Origin: Syngnathus acus
Lineage: Eukaryota; Chordata; Actinopteri; Syngnathiformes; Syngnathidae
NCBI RefSeq assembly: GCF_901709675.1
Contig: NC_051106.1
Coordinates: 8,380,001-8,444,000 of the forward strand
Length of the DNA stretch: 64,000 bases
Reading direction: 5' to 3'
Under the pieces are notes generated by a model, which saw nothing but the letters and a program-made list of their open reading frames with translations, did not search any database and had not been told where the DNA came from. Shown here in pieces: positions 31,858 to 45,533 of the stretch. Made by a program: the position numbers and the translations under genes. Positions within the stretch are counted from its first letter, which is position 1. Each line of letters begins with the position of its first letter.

Positions 31858-34759
31858 TGTGGGATTTAAATGGACCTGGAAAGCAAAGCCACGTCAAACC
31901 TATTAACATTATATTCTAAGGCTGCAGGTAATCTGTTTTAAAAAATCCTTCTGAAACTGGTTTTAAAAACAAACAAAGTCTTTTTAGATTCATTTAAATG
32001 ACTGAAAGAAGAACCAACTTACTAGCCATGTCTCTGGGCTAACATTTGTTGACTGTTTTGCTCGATAGCAATGCTTTTTCTTTTTTTTTTTAAATGACAG
32101 CAATGAAACACCAAGAACTGTACTCACGTTTCTTTAAAGACCTTCTGATTTGAGTTGCTTCCAAACTGATATCATTAATAACTGACAAAATAAAAAAAAA
32201 AGAAATTCTCTGTTACCTTCACCTTTGTTTTTAAATGCACACATCATACAGGTGTGCACGTGGTAGGTGTGGCCCCGCGTGGACACGTGACTGGCCAGCC
32301 AATCGCATTCAAGTCCGACAGGTGACTAAAGGTGACCCGGAAGTGTCCCGAGTTGACATCTTAATGACATCACATTTGGGTTTCTGTCTTTTTGGGAAAA
32401 GTGAAGTCTTATTATAAATTATTATATTATGAAAACAAAGTATAGTATTTTTATTTCTCTGGTTATGATAAGAATTGGAAAAAAATCAGAGCATTCATAA
32501 AATCCACCTAACCTGCACATCAGTCAGTAGCATGGCCATCAGTATGTTTTGAAAAAAGCCCATCTGTGGTTTATTGATTTTAATCACAACAGAAATCAAG
32601 TATTTTTTCTTTGTTCAAGGGGTGCAACACATGCCACATGTATAAAAGAATACAGTCAATTGTATCATGAGTTTTCAGATTTGATAGAAACATTTACTTG
32701 ACATTAAAGATCTCCACGTGGTGTCAGGCTGGACTGAATTGTATACAGACAGTATAATAATAATAATAATAATAATAATAATCAAGATTATGCTGGGGAA
32801 GCTCTTCTGCCACGTCCACCGTTGGACATGTGGACTCACAAAGCAGTCAGTCCATCCTTGCATAGCCTGGGAACAGCGAATCCTAATGTGCCAGAAAATT
32901 GAATTCAAAAAGCAAAACAAAAACTTAAACTGGAAAACAATTTTAATGCTGGAATGCAGTGTGTCCAGTAAACTTTTTTTTTTTTTTGCTGCCGCTGCTT
33001 TGGAATATGAGCCCCTCTCATGAGGAAACTCTCAGCATGGAGATCATTTGATTATTATAGCAGTGCTCTTTGTAAACATGTGTTGTGTAAACAAACCAAA
33101 CAGGCAGCCAATTGTGTGCCACGAGTGTGCGTAATCGACGGAGTATAAATTAGGGCCACGCTAAAAAAAAATGACATTATACGTTGAGAATAAAGTGATA
33201 TTTCCTAAAAGCATAATACAGTATGACGTCTCTCAGAAGTCATATTTTTAAACAAGTTATAGTATTACAAGGAAAAAAGTATTTATTTATTTTCAAGAAA
33301 AGAAATCATATATATTTTGAGAAAATAATGAATGAAAAACAGAAAATATTTGATCATTCGGAAAAATTAGGGAATCTTAAAATAAATTCACATTTCAAAG
33401 TAAAGTCGTATTTTATTTCAAAAAATAATATTCAGCATATTTTGTCAAATAAAGACTTTTTCTTGAATAAATACAACTGTCTCCCTCTCCCACTTCATTC
33501 ATGAAGTATAATTATTTTTCTTTCGGGTGGCCCTAATCCTCCATTGTAGCAGTCAGACGTTAAACAAATTTTGAACAAATCCGAAAGAAATACGATTGTG
33601 TGAATGAACGCGGAGGGAAGCATGCTCCCACCTCAGGTGAGCTTACACTGTACATCCCATGCAACAATACGAAATGAATCCCAAGAGGGTTTCCTCTTTT
33701 AAAACCACCATAGATGCAAAAAATAAAAAGGTAATAGATTATATATATTTATATCTTCTTCTTTTTTTTGACACGTAATATAGGCATGCAATACTTTTTC
33801 TCTCGTGTGCGAATATCTCTCTATCATCCACGAGCTCTACAAGCCCGGCCGGCTGCCAGAGACACTTATCGTTACAATTATCAGAGGACTTATTGTTTTA
33901 TTTACGATTACTGAAAGCAGTACGGGAGTTGCAGCGGTGAACAACTTGCGAGGGAAGGCTGGCTGGTGGGAACACCGGTCCGAAAGGTTCTCCACACACG
34001 TCTCGTGATGTGAGGCGCCATATTAGTAGGGGGGAAAACAGAACAACAACTTTGGTTGGCGTATCATTTCAAAAACAACCTCAATGCCCAAAAGGGTAAA
34101 GAAATCCGCCATTTTGATTTGAAGCGGATATTTTAGAGTTTAGGCCATTTCCTGGACTCCCTCAAAGACGGGCTCACATTGTCAAATTTGTCTTTGAAAT
34201 TTTGCTCCCAAATTAGAACAAGCTACCGAGTACTAGACAAAAGTTTTCGTCATTGTTGTTGGGCGGAAACTTGGATGGGTTGCCCTAAAACAGCAAAGTC
34301 AACACCAAATTCAAATACTAGCCTGTTTCCCCGATAGCAATATGGCCGCTTCCCTTCGGACGTGTCACAAAGTACCCGGCTATTCGACTTCATCCATATA
34401 CAAGCTGGATGAGTGCTTGTGTGCGGAGAATTTACGGTGCACCACAACATGTTCTGAAATAGAAATGTAGCATTATCTTATCGCTAGGTTCAAAATGATT
34501 CCGCAATATTTGACATATTTCTCATGCATACGACCACAAGAAGCGAGTCCATTGAAAAAGAGTCCAAGCTTTTTTTTTTTGGTTTTCTTTTTTTAAACCT
34601 CTGTGAAATGAGACAATTAAACAGCAGTCCAGTGTGTATGTTTGTGTGTTGTATATGCAAGCAGGGTGACGGGGAAGGATTTGGGGAGCGAGCAGAGGTG
34701 GCGTTAAGAGGGTTGGCAGGGGCAAATGGGCGGGCAGGTGGGCCGAGTGATGTTGGGGT
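31858..34759. other. Spacer: tdrd6 5' region and vsnl1 3' flank
   Basis: No coding exon recognised. It contains an AAT microsatellite at about 32755-32783, an AT-rich block at 33150-33500, and the presumed long vsnl1 3' UTR on the minus strand. Open frames here are short and without domains. Confidence 0.5.
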
Positions 34760-36264
34760 TCACTTCTGCATGTCACACTGCAACAGCAGCACGATGGACG
34801 GGTCGCTCTTGGCCGCCTCCTTGAACTCGTCCAGCGAGATCTGGTCGTCGTTGTTCTTATCCATTTTGCTGAAGATCTTGTCCACCCGCTGCGCCGGTGT
34901 CAGGCCGTCCTCGTTCATCTTCATCATAATCACCGTGCCCACCATTTTGTAGATGGCCTGCAGAGGGGGGGGGAGTCAAGGTGGTGAGCGACACCATGTC
35001 TAAGCAGCTTGCATTGTGGGAGCAGGAAGTTAGCGCTGGCTAGCATAGGTGATGATTAGCATCTATGTGACTCTGCTATGACCAATCCAAAGGCTATTGG
35101 TGGAGCAACACATGTCGATAGACAATTTGCCAGTATTCTTTATCCTCTGCGACAAACAACAATATGAATCTCACTTGCGTTCGAGTACAGTGGCGGATGG
35201 AGTGCGGATCTGGTCAGGTCAAGGAAATTTATTTTGAAGCTTTCCTGACCCGAGTAGCTGTTTTTAGACATGTCACACAAGGACGTGGTGACAGCTGTGA
35301 CGGAGAATTTCCTCTTGGGGAAAATAAATGTCTGAAAAAAGGAACTTCAAACAGACTATTAAAGGAGGGTGTGTAAACTTTCGTATGATCTTTGCTCCTT
35401 GAGGAATTTTGACTACAGCACGCCACAGAACTGTTCTTGAAGTTTTATGTTTACTTCCTCCAGCAACTGTCAATGCAGAACGTCACCATTTTTTAGACAA
35501 GCTCCTGCGGATTCAATTGCTGGAAATGGGCCATCATCAAGGCAGTCGACAATTCCATCTCGTCCCCTGTGCTTGTGTAAAAATGGCTGTGCTGTAACTC
35601 AATACAACTGCAGTCTGCCTGCCTGCCTGCCTGCCTGTGTGGTGCAGGTGTGCAGCAGCGTGACAGTCACGGTCTGCCCGATAATCCCCCAACTCAGTCT
35701 GTGGTGACGCAAGACGTGCCACACCCGATGCCGCAAAAAAAAAAGAAGCTCCGAGAGCAGCACCGACCTCAATAATCTCCAGCATCTCCACCCTGGTGAT
35801 TTTGCCGTCTCCATCTAGGTCATACATGTTGAAGGCCCAGTTGAGCTTCTGCTCAAAGCTGCCGCGCGACGTGATGGACAGAGCGCAGATGAACTCTCGG
35901 AAGTCAATGGTACCGTCGCCGTTCTTGTCAAAGGTGCGGAAGGCGTGCTGTGCGAACTTGGAGGCGTCACCGTATGGGAAGAACTGCAAAGTGGAGAAAC
36001 CCATGAATGAGCACACAAGAGGAGAACCCTTCCCCTCCATACCACTAGAGGGAGCTGTTAATTTGAGAAGTAATTGAGAAGAAAACAAATGTGAGGATCT
36101 ACCTTGACGTAGAGCTGCTGGAACTCGTCCAGGTTGAGTCTTCCGGTGGGGCAGTCTTTGAGGAAGCCCTTGTACCACTGCTTCAGCTCGTGCTCGTTGA
36201 ACTCCGTATTCTTCACCAGGTCCTCCATCACCTCGGGTGTCAGCTTGCTGTTCTGCTTTCCCAT
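34760..36264 (-). CDS. vsnl1: Visinin-like protein 1, neuronal calcium sensor
   Basis: Myristoylated EF-hand calcium sensor of neurons (VILIP-1) that moves to membranes on Ca2+ binding. Coding exons (minus): 36264-36103, 35983-35768, 34957-34760; phases fit, 191 aa, the family length. The N terminus MGKQNSKL carries the myristoyl Gly. EF1 is degenerate ([12 protein letters not shown]), as in all NCS proteins. EF2 ([12 protein letters not shown]), EF3 ([12 protein letters not shown]) and EF4 ([12 protein letters not shown]) look functional. The C terminus [12 protein letters not shown] separates it from hippocalcin and HPCAL1. A minus-strand donor near 37812-37819 suggests a non-coding first exon in the GC-rich region at 37.8-38.1 kb. 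Confidence 0.95.
36042..36056 (+). promoter_or_regulatory. CTCF-like motif in vsnl1 intron
   Basis: CCACTAGAGGGAGCT matches the CTCF core closely. It lies in the short intron between the first two coding exons of vsnl1. Motif match only. Confidence 0.4.
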
Positions 36265-38328
36265 GGTTGCTGCTGCATGCACCAGAAAATGACACTAAAG
36301 TTTTCTACTCGATTAAAATTGAGCTAGCTAGCACTATATATATTTATATTTTTATATATATATATTCTGTGTCAAAATTATTGTTCCGTCCACATGCGTG
36401 GACTTTATTTTGAAGTATGTAATCTTAAGTAATTATTTTCAAGTAATTGGTACTTTTGAAATCAAATAATCAGTAACTAAGTTTGTTTTCAAGGTTGCTA
36501 TGGCAACACTGAAAATGACATCCAGTACTACCTGTATAGCAAAAATAGGTTTAATATAAGGTTGGGCGTGACATCAACTGTGTGTTTTTATGACCAGGGT
36601 GGTGTGAGGACCAAATTGCTGAATTGTTTCCCCCCCCCCCCCCCTGGTGCTCATGTTTCTATTTTGGGCCTCAAGCTTGTTTGTGCCAGTCTGTGGCACT
36701 GACCTGGATCCTCACTGTCACTCAGCTACTTCATCAATGGATGAGAGTCAGCATAACATGCTTTGCTGTCAACATACACGATTGAACATGGGATAAAACA
36801 TCAAATTTTTTTTTTCCCGTCAAAAAGCATCAGCCTAAAAATCACATTTGTTGGTTTAGCCCTATTTTGTAATTTAGCACATGAGCAAATGTACAGAAGA
36901 GCTAGCGACGGCCTCGATGATGAGATGATTTACTAGCAAATCATTTAAACAATTTTTTCAGGAGTGGCATATGTGACTGGTAGCCATTTGCAAGAACAAG
37001 CTCACATCGTCAGAGAGGTTGCACTAGATTAACCAGCAAAACTTGGGGTCGACAATTAGCCCCCCACAACAACCACCCGGCCGCCCACAAGGGCCACCAC
37101 CAGTGTGTGGCCTGCCCCGGGCAACAACAGTACTACATATTTATCATCTTTTTTTTTTTTTACATAAATGGTCACATTTCACGTGTCCACCAGCCCCCCC
37201 AGCACCCCCCCCCAACCCACCACCACCAAACATACGCTCCATTTCTCTGCAGCCTGACGACAGGGAAGCCACGCAATAATTTCAAAATATAAAAAAAATA
37301 ACATTTGCAACACAACAGCCAATGAATGACCTTGAAGGACAAAACACTTTACATGAGGACGCAGCCTCGCATCACGCAACTGTGCGGCTGTTTTGACGTT
37401 GGAAGAGCGGAGGTGCTGAGGGAAGGGGGGGGGGGGGGGGTCATGGACCGAGGGAGGGTGGTCGTGCATGGTGGAAGGTGATGATGATGTGCACGCTATG
37501 CGCACTCAGGCCCAAGAGAAAGCAAAAAATGACGGGGCTCGCTCGTTATCGACGACGACGCAATTACGATACGAGCGGCGCGGTGCGGCGCCTCCCGAGA
37601 GACGCTGCCGCATTCCGATAGAAACGACGCAGTGATAAAGGGCGGGGGGCGCAGTGATAGGGGAGAATGCGCCAATTTGTGCACCCTGCGATAAAAAGAA
37701 CGCACATCATGACGAGGCTGCAAGAGAATGCGCAATTGAAAAAAATGCGCAGTGGAAAAAAAAAAAAAGACAGCTCGTCGGTCCACAATATAATTAAAGA
37801 ACCGGGCGGGAGGCTTACCTTATAGCACTGCTATTGTGTTCTTCTCACCCTGCAAAGTCCACAGGAAAAACTCCCCTCCGGTGGCGGCGAGGCTGAGGAG
37901 GAGGAGGAGGAGAGGAGGAGGAGGGTTGATTGAGGAGATGGTGATGGTAGGGAGGTGCGCAATGCAATGTTTCTTTCACAGGAACCGACTGCCGACGATG
38001 GGGTGATGGTTTTTCTCCTCGAGGTTATTCCCGATGAAGAGGTGCAGCAGCAGCAGGTGCAGCAGCAGCAGGAGCAGCAGCAGTGTTGTTTGTCGGACGG
38101 ACCACGAGAGCCTGAACGCATCACAGCCTGGCCCGCGCGTTGCGATCAAGCACCTGCTGTGCTGTGTGCACGCAAACGCGACATCAGTCTAACAGGTCTA
38201 AAAAAAATTTAAGAAAATCTGAATTCGGGGGGACAAAATATTACATTGATATGAATGTGCTGTATGAATAAAAGCTGCCTTGCCTTACATAATATGAGCT
38301 GAAAACTTGCAAAATGAAAATTAGACAT

Positions 38329-38361
<33 letters not shown>

Positions 38362-39441
38362 TCAATCGGTACAAACATCTTGCAAAAAAAGATGCGCGCT
38401 CACACACCCAGTATTTTACATGTTTTGATTTAATACTCACATACAGGATTATGACACATATTGATGTTTCCTTGACGTCTCACCATCACATAACACATAT
38501 AACCTCCTTGTATTGTCAACACTGATAAAAGGTTTGGAAAATGGTGAGATTTGTGACATTGTGTGCACATTGCAACACATTCTTTATACATGTATATTAG
38601 AGGTGTGCGTCTCTCCCAAAAAGACAATTCGATAAGTATCTCAATATGTTGCGTGATACAATTCAAGAATGCTACATTTTTACAAAACAAGAGTTTCTCA
38701 TTCAAATTGGTTTTCATTACACCCCTAATGAAAATGTACGCATACTCGGATTAGTTGCTTCCCCTTTTATAGTAATTTTACATCAAGCTAGAGTAAAACA
38801 GGCTAATTAAGTCAAGATGTGTAAGAAAAAAGCATTAAAATATCTTTAAATTAAGCGAAAGTAAATGCTTCCGTTTTTTTCAGTGCAGGTATTTAGAATA
38901 CAGGAAACATCTTATCGAGCAAAGATAGGCGACACATTGGATTTTTAAAATATAATGAGCCGAAAGCAGCTCACGTTTGGTAGAATTTTGTAAATTCATC
39001 GGAGTGAATATTTACAAGACTGCACTCAAAATGTATTGAAGTAAGCCGCTCAATAAACTGCCTTTAATATGAATTCATGCTTCATTTGCCTTTGTTAGCC
39101 TAACCTATAAGAACAACGCATTTATATATCATAAATCAGATGTTATTTCTTGTAATACAGATTAATATATTGCATTTTTGTCTTTCTGTAAAAAAAAAAA
39201 CACCTTGAAAAAAGAATCGCATATTAAATCGCAATCTCAATATTAAGGGAAAAAAATCCCAATTTTGATTATTTTCTCAAGTCATTCAGCCCTAGTTTTA
39301 CGCCTCCGTTCCACATTTATAAAGAGCAGCAAAAAATGCCAAGATAAAAAAAAAAGTGGTCTCTTCCAGTGAGCTTTTGTCATTGGTTGTTTCAGCAACA
39401 CGGTGTGCCTATTGTGCCAGTTTCTGCTGTGAGCTCCGAGC
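36265..39441. other. vsnl1 5' intron and promoter, spacer to scml4
   Basis: Holds an X-box-like palindrome at 36494-36507 (GTTGCTATGGCAAC), C- and G-homopolymers (36631-36644, 37425-37440), a GA/GGA-rich patch at 37885-37930, a CAG-rich tract at 38042-38084 and a TA repeat at about 38329-38354. A minus-strand donor (gtaagcc, plus GGCTTAC at 37812-37818) suggests the vsnl1 first exon begins above it. No other gene seen. Confidence 0.45.
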
Positions 39442-41607
39442 CTACAACTTGCTCTGCTTGAGCTTGTCGATGTGGTAGCACAACTTGAGGGCGGGCCCTA
39501 ACTTCAGGCCGAGGTACTTCATGATCATGTCGCTCTTCAGCAGCAACAGGGCGTTGCCGTCGATCTCCTGCAGGGCGGCGCCATCGGGTAGATGGAAAAA
39601 ATTCAACATATTTTTCATTTAATGTTGCAAATTCTTCATTGCGTTGTTGAAGAAATCTGGGCTCACGTGTTTCCTGAAGACGTCGGCGTGAGGTCCGAGG
39701 GCGTTGGCGTCGGCGTCCCGGATGAACCACACCACGTCGTCCACGCTCCACGTGGACGGATCCTTGCCGGGGGACGGGGCCTTCGACTCCTGTGCGACAT
39801 ACGCTCCTGACGGGATAAACGCTCATAAAAATTCTCTTACTTACCGGACAATAGATTAGGTACACAAACACACTAAAATTTGCAATTAATCAAACTAAAA
39901 TAAGTAGCAGTTAGTTAGTACCTCGCCTTATGGCCTCACCTGCCCTGTTGCTTTCCACAAAGGCGCCGGGGCTGCCCGACGACTGCCTGGAGACGGCCGA
40001 CGCGTTGCCGAACTGCTGCGACGAGCGGAAGCCGTAAGAGGACTTTGGCGAAGACGAGTACGATGAGGAGCTGATAGAGCCGAACGCGGATTCCCTGTGC
40101 TCTGCCGTCGGGTAGCGCTTCCCTTCGCTCTGCTCGTGGCGGTAATCATCGGCCAGAGACGTTTCCGCTAACGGGCGAGATGGAAACAGGTAAGAAGGAG
40201 CTGTGGAAAAGTTTCCTATCATCGGCATGGATCCGCGCTGGGTGTTTTACCGTCAGAGTGGTAGGAGGGACGCTGACTGATGGGCTGGTCGCTGAACAGG
40301 TTCTCGCAGTGCAGGCTGCGACAAAGCTTCTTCAGGAAGCGCAGCACGTAGTCGATACTGTTCACCACAGGGAGGCTCAGGAGGTGCTGCTTGCCGTCAA
40401 AGGTGGCTGCAGGTCAAGTAAGTACAAATTTCAATCGCCCTCAGAGTTGGTTGAGCCCATTTTAATCAAGAACTGCACGTTTACTATGCTCCAATAATAA
40501 TAAGAAAAGACAGAGTTGAATAAAAATGGTACATAAATAAATGTTCTAAAATATTAAATAATAAAATATATTTTTTTAAAAAAGTGAAGGCCACTTCACT
40601 AAGATGCAGTTTGCAAATTTAATTCTGTAATTCTTTGGCATACCATTAGAGGGCGCTCCTGCACCACACTTTGGGAACTACTGATCAAAATAGTGAGTAG
40701 GCCAATTGCAAGATCCGGTTATGTCTTTTGAGTCATGTGAATAAAAACTGAGTGGCAACTGCGTGGAAAACAATGCGTGAAAAGCTACCTGATATCTTCT
40801 CTCCCCCGTATCCCTGCGTGAGCAGCGTGAAGACAGTCTTCTGCTGGAAGGCACTGTCGATGCATCCCTGCACGGCTTGCTGCAGCACCACCGAAGGCCT
40901 ATCGGGTCCGAAGTGGTCGGGCAGCTGTTGGATCTTCTTCCGGTCCAGGTTTGGACCTGTGTTGGCTTGCTTGTTGATGTAGATGCACACTGAACACAAC
41001 AAGTGGCGACAATCGACAATTGAAGAATTTTGGAGGGATCTTTTTTAACCTTGGGTATGAGGTCTGACTTGGACCGTCCTACCTGTGAGCACCTGAGGCG
41101 TGGCCGAGTGGGGGATTGTGGCGGCGTCCTGAGGGATGGAGCTCATGTCAGGCTCGGGGGTGCTGCTGGGTGGTGAGATGGCCAACGGCGTCATCACCAT
41201 TCTGGGTTTCAGCTGCAGAACAAGAAAAATCCCTCAGAAACATTATTTTGGGCAGGCAAGAATTGATTGTTTTGTTTTGATTGATATGTGTCCAAAAACT
41301 TGTGTAAACGATCCTGTAACAATGTGCTCATGGTTCGATAAAGTAGACGCCTTATCCTGACCTTGAATCCCGGCTTCCTCCCTCTCTTCTTGGGCACTTT
41401 AAGCGGCGGCAGCGAGTCGACGTAGCGGCTGGCGAAATCTATCTTGGCCACACTGCGCAGCGGGGGCCTGCCTCGCTTCCTGCCCGGGATCTTGCCCGAT
41501 TGGCCCGGCATGAAAGAGGATGGCGCCACCGCGGCCGATTGCATTTCACCGCTGTCGTCGTCGTCGTCGTCTGCTCGCTGTTGCACCGTCGCTGCGGGTG
41601 CACTCAT
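39442..41607 (-). CDS. scml4: Sex comb on midleg-like 4 (Polycomb-related)
   Basis: Nuclear Polycomb-group related protein. Exons (minus): 41607-41362, 41212-41083, 40989-40789, 40406-40251, 40167-39940, 39806-39667, 39567-39442; phases fit, 408 aa. Two AT-hook-like basic motifs ([19 protein letters not shown]) lie near the N terminus. The SLED DNA-binding domain follows ([56 protein letters not shown]). A Ser-rich linker leads to a C-terminal SAM domain ([44 protein letters not shown]). As in SCML4, there are no MBT repeats. The start is the first ATG of the exon. Head-to-head with afg1l. Confidence 0.92.
40643..40657 (+). promoter_or_regulatory. CTCF-like motif in scml4 intron
   Basis: CCATTAGAGGGCGCT matches the CTCF core. 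It lies in the scml4 intron between 40406 and 40789. Motif match only. Confidence 0.4.
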
Positions 41608-42596
41608 TTGGAGCTGTTAAAAAAAATGGATTAAAAAAAAAACTCCAGCTGATTAGAATCTTACACCAGAAGGGAAACTACATGGTTTAGTCATGACAAA
41701 ATGACCCTCCCGGTATCATCGCGTCTCGTTCAGTGTTGCCGCAGGCTCTCATTAGACTAATGCATTCAGCAGTAAAAGGGTGGGAGGCTGCTTCGGGGGT
41801 AGGGGGTTGCCTTCACTATGGCTACCCGGCGATGTAGCACGTTATCCGCCCACAATAGTGTCCATCTCCTAACCCGCGTAGGAGACGTCTGTTGACAAAG
41901 GATGTAAACACTCACCGCCCGACGCAGACAAGCAGGAGGGGTCCCGACACGCCTGGTTCGTCTTTACGGTATAAAAGCGGATGTAACGCTGCTGCCGCTG
42001 CTGCGTGTACAGACAGACGGACAGATGGGGGGGAGAGAGTGGGGGAGCAAGGGAGAGAGAGAGAGTATGTGCCTGGAGGTAGTGGCAGGGTGGCAGTGAT
42101 GGGGTTGCTCTGTTGTCATGGCAACAAGCCTGTAAGCCTCCCATGTTTTGTCTGCAGCTCACTGATGTGGAGGTAAAATTGTACTCCAACTGTACTGACA
42201 AGACATGCGGATGCACCACCATACATGGAGCTCAAATACAATCTCGTCTTATTGTTAGGAATGTACAATAATTGCGTCTGTGATGACTTAATGTGGAGAT
42301 AGTTTGTCTATTGCACAATGCTGCACTTACAAGCATAATTTCTGCATTTCTACACCTTATTTTGCACCATTTTTACAGTATCTGACATCAAATGGTTCAT
42401 ATTCGCTAATAATAACAACATAATGATAAAGATATATTTTCTGTGAGGCTATTTTTAAAATATTCAAATAAATAAACGTGTCTTGATACATTCAGTAAGG
42501 CAAAATTGAAGAAATGGCGACCTCTATCGGTGGCTAAAACGAACTCGAAATAATTTGTTCCCAGTCATTTTTTCCATAAAGTTATTTTGAATCAAG
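41608..42596. promoter_or_regulatory. Divergent scml4/afg1l promoter region
   Basis: 989 bp between opposite start codons. Includes an X-box-like palindrome GTTGTCATGGCAAC at 42112-42125 (one mismatch in the arms) and a G/GA-rich patch at 42029-42065. No exon recognised apart from the presumed UTRs. Confidence 0.4.
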
Positions 42597-45533
42597 ATGG
42601 CGGTGTGGATGCCGCTGTCTTCCAAGATGTCACCCTCAGCCTCTCTGGGCTCCACTTTGTTACGGAGAGGGCAACATTCCACCCTAAAACTGCTCAAAAC
42701 CGCAATGTCGTGTCACAGACGAGGTGAGACGGGTTATTTGCGAGTTTGTTACTTTTATGCAGTAAATGTGGGCTGGGTTATTTTAAAAATTAGCCAAACT
42801 CCTCAGATAAAAGTGGGCTAGAACTTCAGTTGAATGGCACATAAAGTCCAAATAAACATTCTAGTTTCTACGTGGCTTTGGACTTACTTTACTTTTCGCG
42901 TCTGGTCAGCTGTCACTTCCTCAACACAGCCACAATGTTCCGAATTCGTTTGTCCCCAGTATGTTTGGAGTCGTGCTAGGTGTGAAGTGACGAGTCCTAC
43001 TCAGCGTATGCGTATTTATTCGTATATTATGCGTAAATGAACACATGGCTAAATAAAATGGCAGTGCGTCCCTTTTATCATAATAAAAAGGTTAAGAGTC
43101 GAGAATGAATAAAGTCTGCAAGTTATTAAATACAAATAGTAATATCATTGTTAATTGTTAAACACGCGTGAAATTAGTGTTGGAATGACAGAAAATACAT
43201 GCCCATGACTGCAGGTTACAATTACAAACATGGTCTATAATTTAGTTAGAACTAAATGAATTAAAAGAGTCAAATGAAATACGACAAACTATAGTGGAAA
43301 AATACAAACCTATGACAACCCTTAGGTGTAAATAAAATATCTGATCTCACCGTGTTCCCGCTTGTCACCGAGAAGGCTACGCGGCGGAAGCCCAGCGTGA
43401 GGCTGAGACGGAGACGAGCGGCGGCTTCAGCGGGCCCCTGGAGCACTACAGCGGGCTGATCCGGAACGGGACCCTGCGGGAAGACGAGCACCAGAGAGCC
43501 GTGATGCGCAAACTGGACCAGCTCCACAAAACACTCCGCGGGTACAGCAACACACCCACGTCCATCTTCCAAAAGGTACAATCAGTTACATATCATTAAG
43601 CTTGCATAATAACATCATGATGCAATTGAGTGAAAATTGATACACGTAAATGACTTTGTTTGCCCTTCTCCGTCTTGGAAGTTTTTTACCAGACCAAAGC
43701 CTCCCAAGGGTTACTACATCTACGGCGACGTGGGTAAGGGACACTCAAGACTGTCTAGCCATTTTTTTTTTTTTTTTATACTAAATGGCGCACTGACATT
43801 GTTTCAGGCACGGGCAAAACCATGGTCATGGATATGTTTTACTCGCACGTGGAGACTGACAAGAAAAAGAGGGTCCACTTTCACGGCTTCATGTTGGACG
43901 TACACAAACGTGAGTTCTATTGTGTTACGAAATGGAAGAAAATATTCATATGGTGTATGACTACGCAGGGATCCATCGCCTTAAGCAGAGTCTGCCAAAG
44001 AGGAAAGCGGGCAAGATGGCTAAGTCTTACGACCCCATCGCGCCCGTTGCCGAGGAGATCAGCGAGGAAGCTTGTCTGCTGTGCTTTGACGAGTTTCAGG
44101 TAACGAGTCCTTTCCATAATGTGCCTACGATGGCGAATAATTTGCATGACACTTTACCGTGTTGCGACCTCGTCTTCCCAGGTGACGGATATCGCCGACG
44201 CCATGATTCTCAAGCAGCTGTTTGAGAACTTGTTTCTCCACGGCGTGGTCGTGGTGGCCACGTCCAATCGCATCCCTGAAGGTAACATGCGGTTGAATAA
44301 AGAATTGGACACACAACAGGAGAAAAATTAAATGATTTGAATTGCAAATTAACCCCCCCCCCCCCCTCCTTCCAGACTTGTATAAAAATGGTCTGCAGAG
44401 GGTCAACTTTGTGCCTTTTATTGCCGTGTTACAGGTAAGACGTTAACTTATGTTGTTTTAGCCCAAACGCCAAATCATCCAACATGACAGCACTCAGTTC
44501 AACTAAATATTGCACAGAAATATTGCCAAACTCTTCGTCTGGATTCAGGGATCGACTACCGCAAAACGAACAGACCCTCCGCGGGGAAACTTTACTTCCT
44601 GTAAGATATTCATGCGTCATGTCACAATTTTTTCTTTTTTATTATTTTTATTTTTTTATTCCTGCCAATTCGTGTTCCATTCACATCAGTTCCAGTGAGC
44701 CTGATGCAGAGGAAACGCTGGACAAGCTTTTTGACGAGCTGGCCTTCAAGCAGAACGACAGTAAGTCATTTTGATCTGTCATATTTTCACGATTGTGTCA
44801 TAATAATTCAACTTGCGCCACAGTAACGCGGCCGAGAGTGCTCAACGTGAACAACAGGAAAGTGCGTCTGAACAAAGCATGCGGGACCATTCTGGACTGC
44901 ACATTTGAGGAGCTATGTGACAGGGTAAGGCTGCCAATGACTTATTATACTAAAGCGCGATATTTATTTGACTTGAGTGAGCCGTTGATGATTTCAGCCT
45001 CTAGGTGCCAGCGACTACCTGGAGATCTCCCGCCTGTTTGACACCGTCTTCATCCGCCACATCCCGCTTCTGACGCTCAACAAGAAAACCCAAGCCCGGC
45101 GACTCATCACGCTGGTGGATGCGCTTTATGACCACAAGGTTTGATCTTATCTAACCAATTGACTTTCCATGGTTAAAATATGAAAGTAGCTCACCTGCGT
45201 GCCGTTTCAGGTGCGTGTGGTGATCCTGGCCGATCACCCGCTAGAGGAGGTTTTTGTTCTCGAGGGCGACCACAGCCACGATGAGGGCCACATCCTCATG
45301 GACGACCTGGGACTCAAAAGAGTACTTTGCTTCATTTTTATGTCCACTTTCACATGACTATGTGATATGACAAGCGCACCTTTTTGTCTTGATAGGAAGA
45401 AGCGAGCAGCCTGTCCATCTTCAGCGGCGAAGAGGAGATGTTCGCCTTCCAGAGGACCGTCTCCAGACTCACTGAGATGCAGAGCGAAGAATACTGGCAA
45501 GAAGGAGACCGCAGCGCTAAGGACAAAGCCTAA
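42597..45533 (+). CDS. afg1l: AFG1-like mitochondrial ATPase (LACE1)
   Basis: Mitochondrial AAA-type ATPase linked to turnover of nuclear-encoded respiratory subunits. Thirteen exons: 42597-42723, 43373-43575, 43682-43733, 43808-43909, 43969-44099, 44182-44281, 44376-44434, 44518-44600, 44690-44760, 44824-44924, 44998-45138, 45211-45321, 45396-45533; phases fit, 472 aa. The N terminus is Arg/Ser/Leu-rich and fits a mitochondrial presequence. Walker [15 protein letters not shown] spans the exon 3/4 junction; Walker B is [12 protein letters not shown]; a sensor-like [11 protein letters not shown] follows. [35 protein letters not shown] and the C-terminal [20 protein letters not shown] are conserved. 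It lies just upstream of foxo3, as in human 6q21. Confidence 0.94.

Noticed and set aside
32718-33023. Short frame with poly-Ile across the AAT repeat
   Set aside because: Poly-Ile arises from the microsatellite; no coding evidence.
37955-38212. Gln-rich frame over the CAG tract near the vsnl1 promoter
   Set aside because: Low-complexity repeat translation in a promoter-like region, without a start context or conserved domain.
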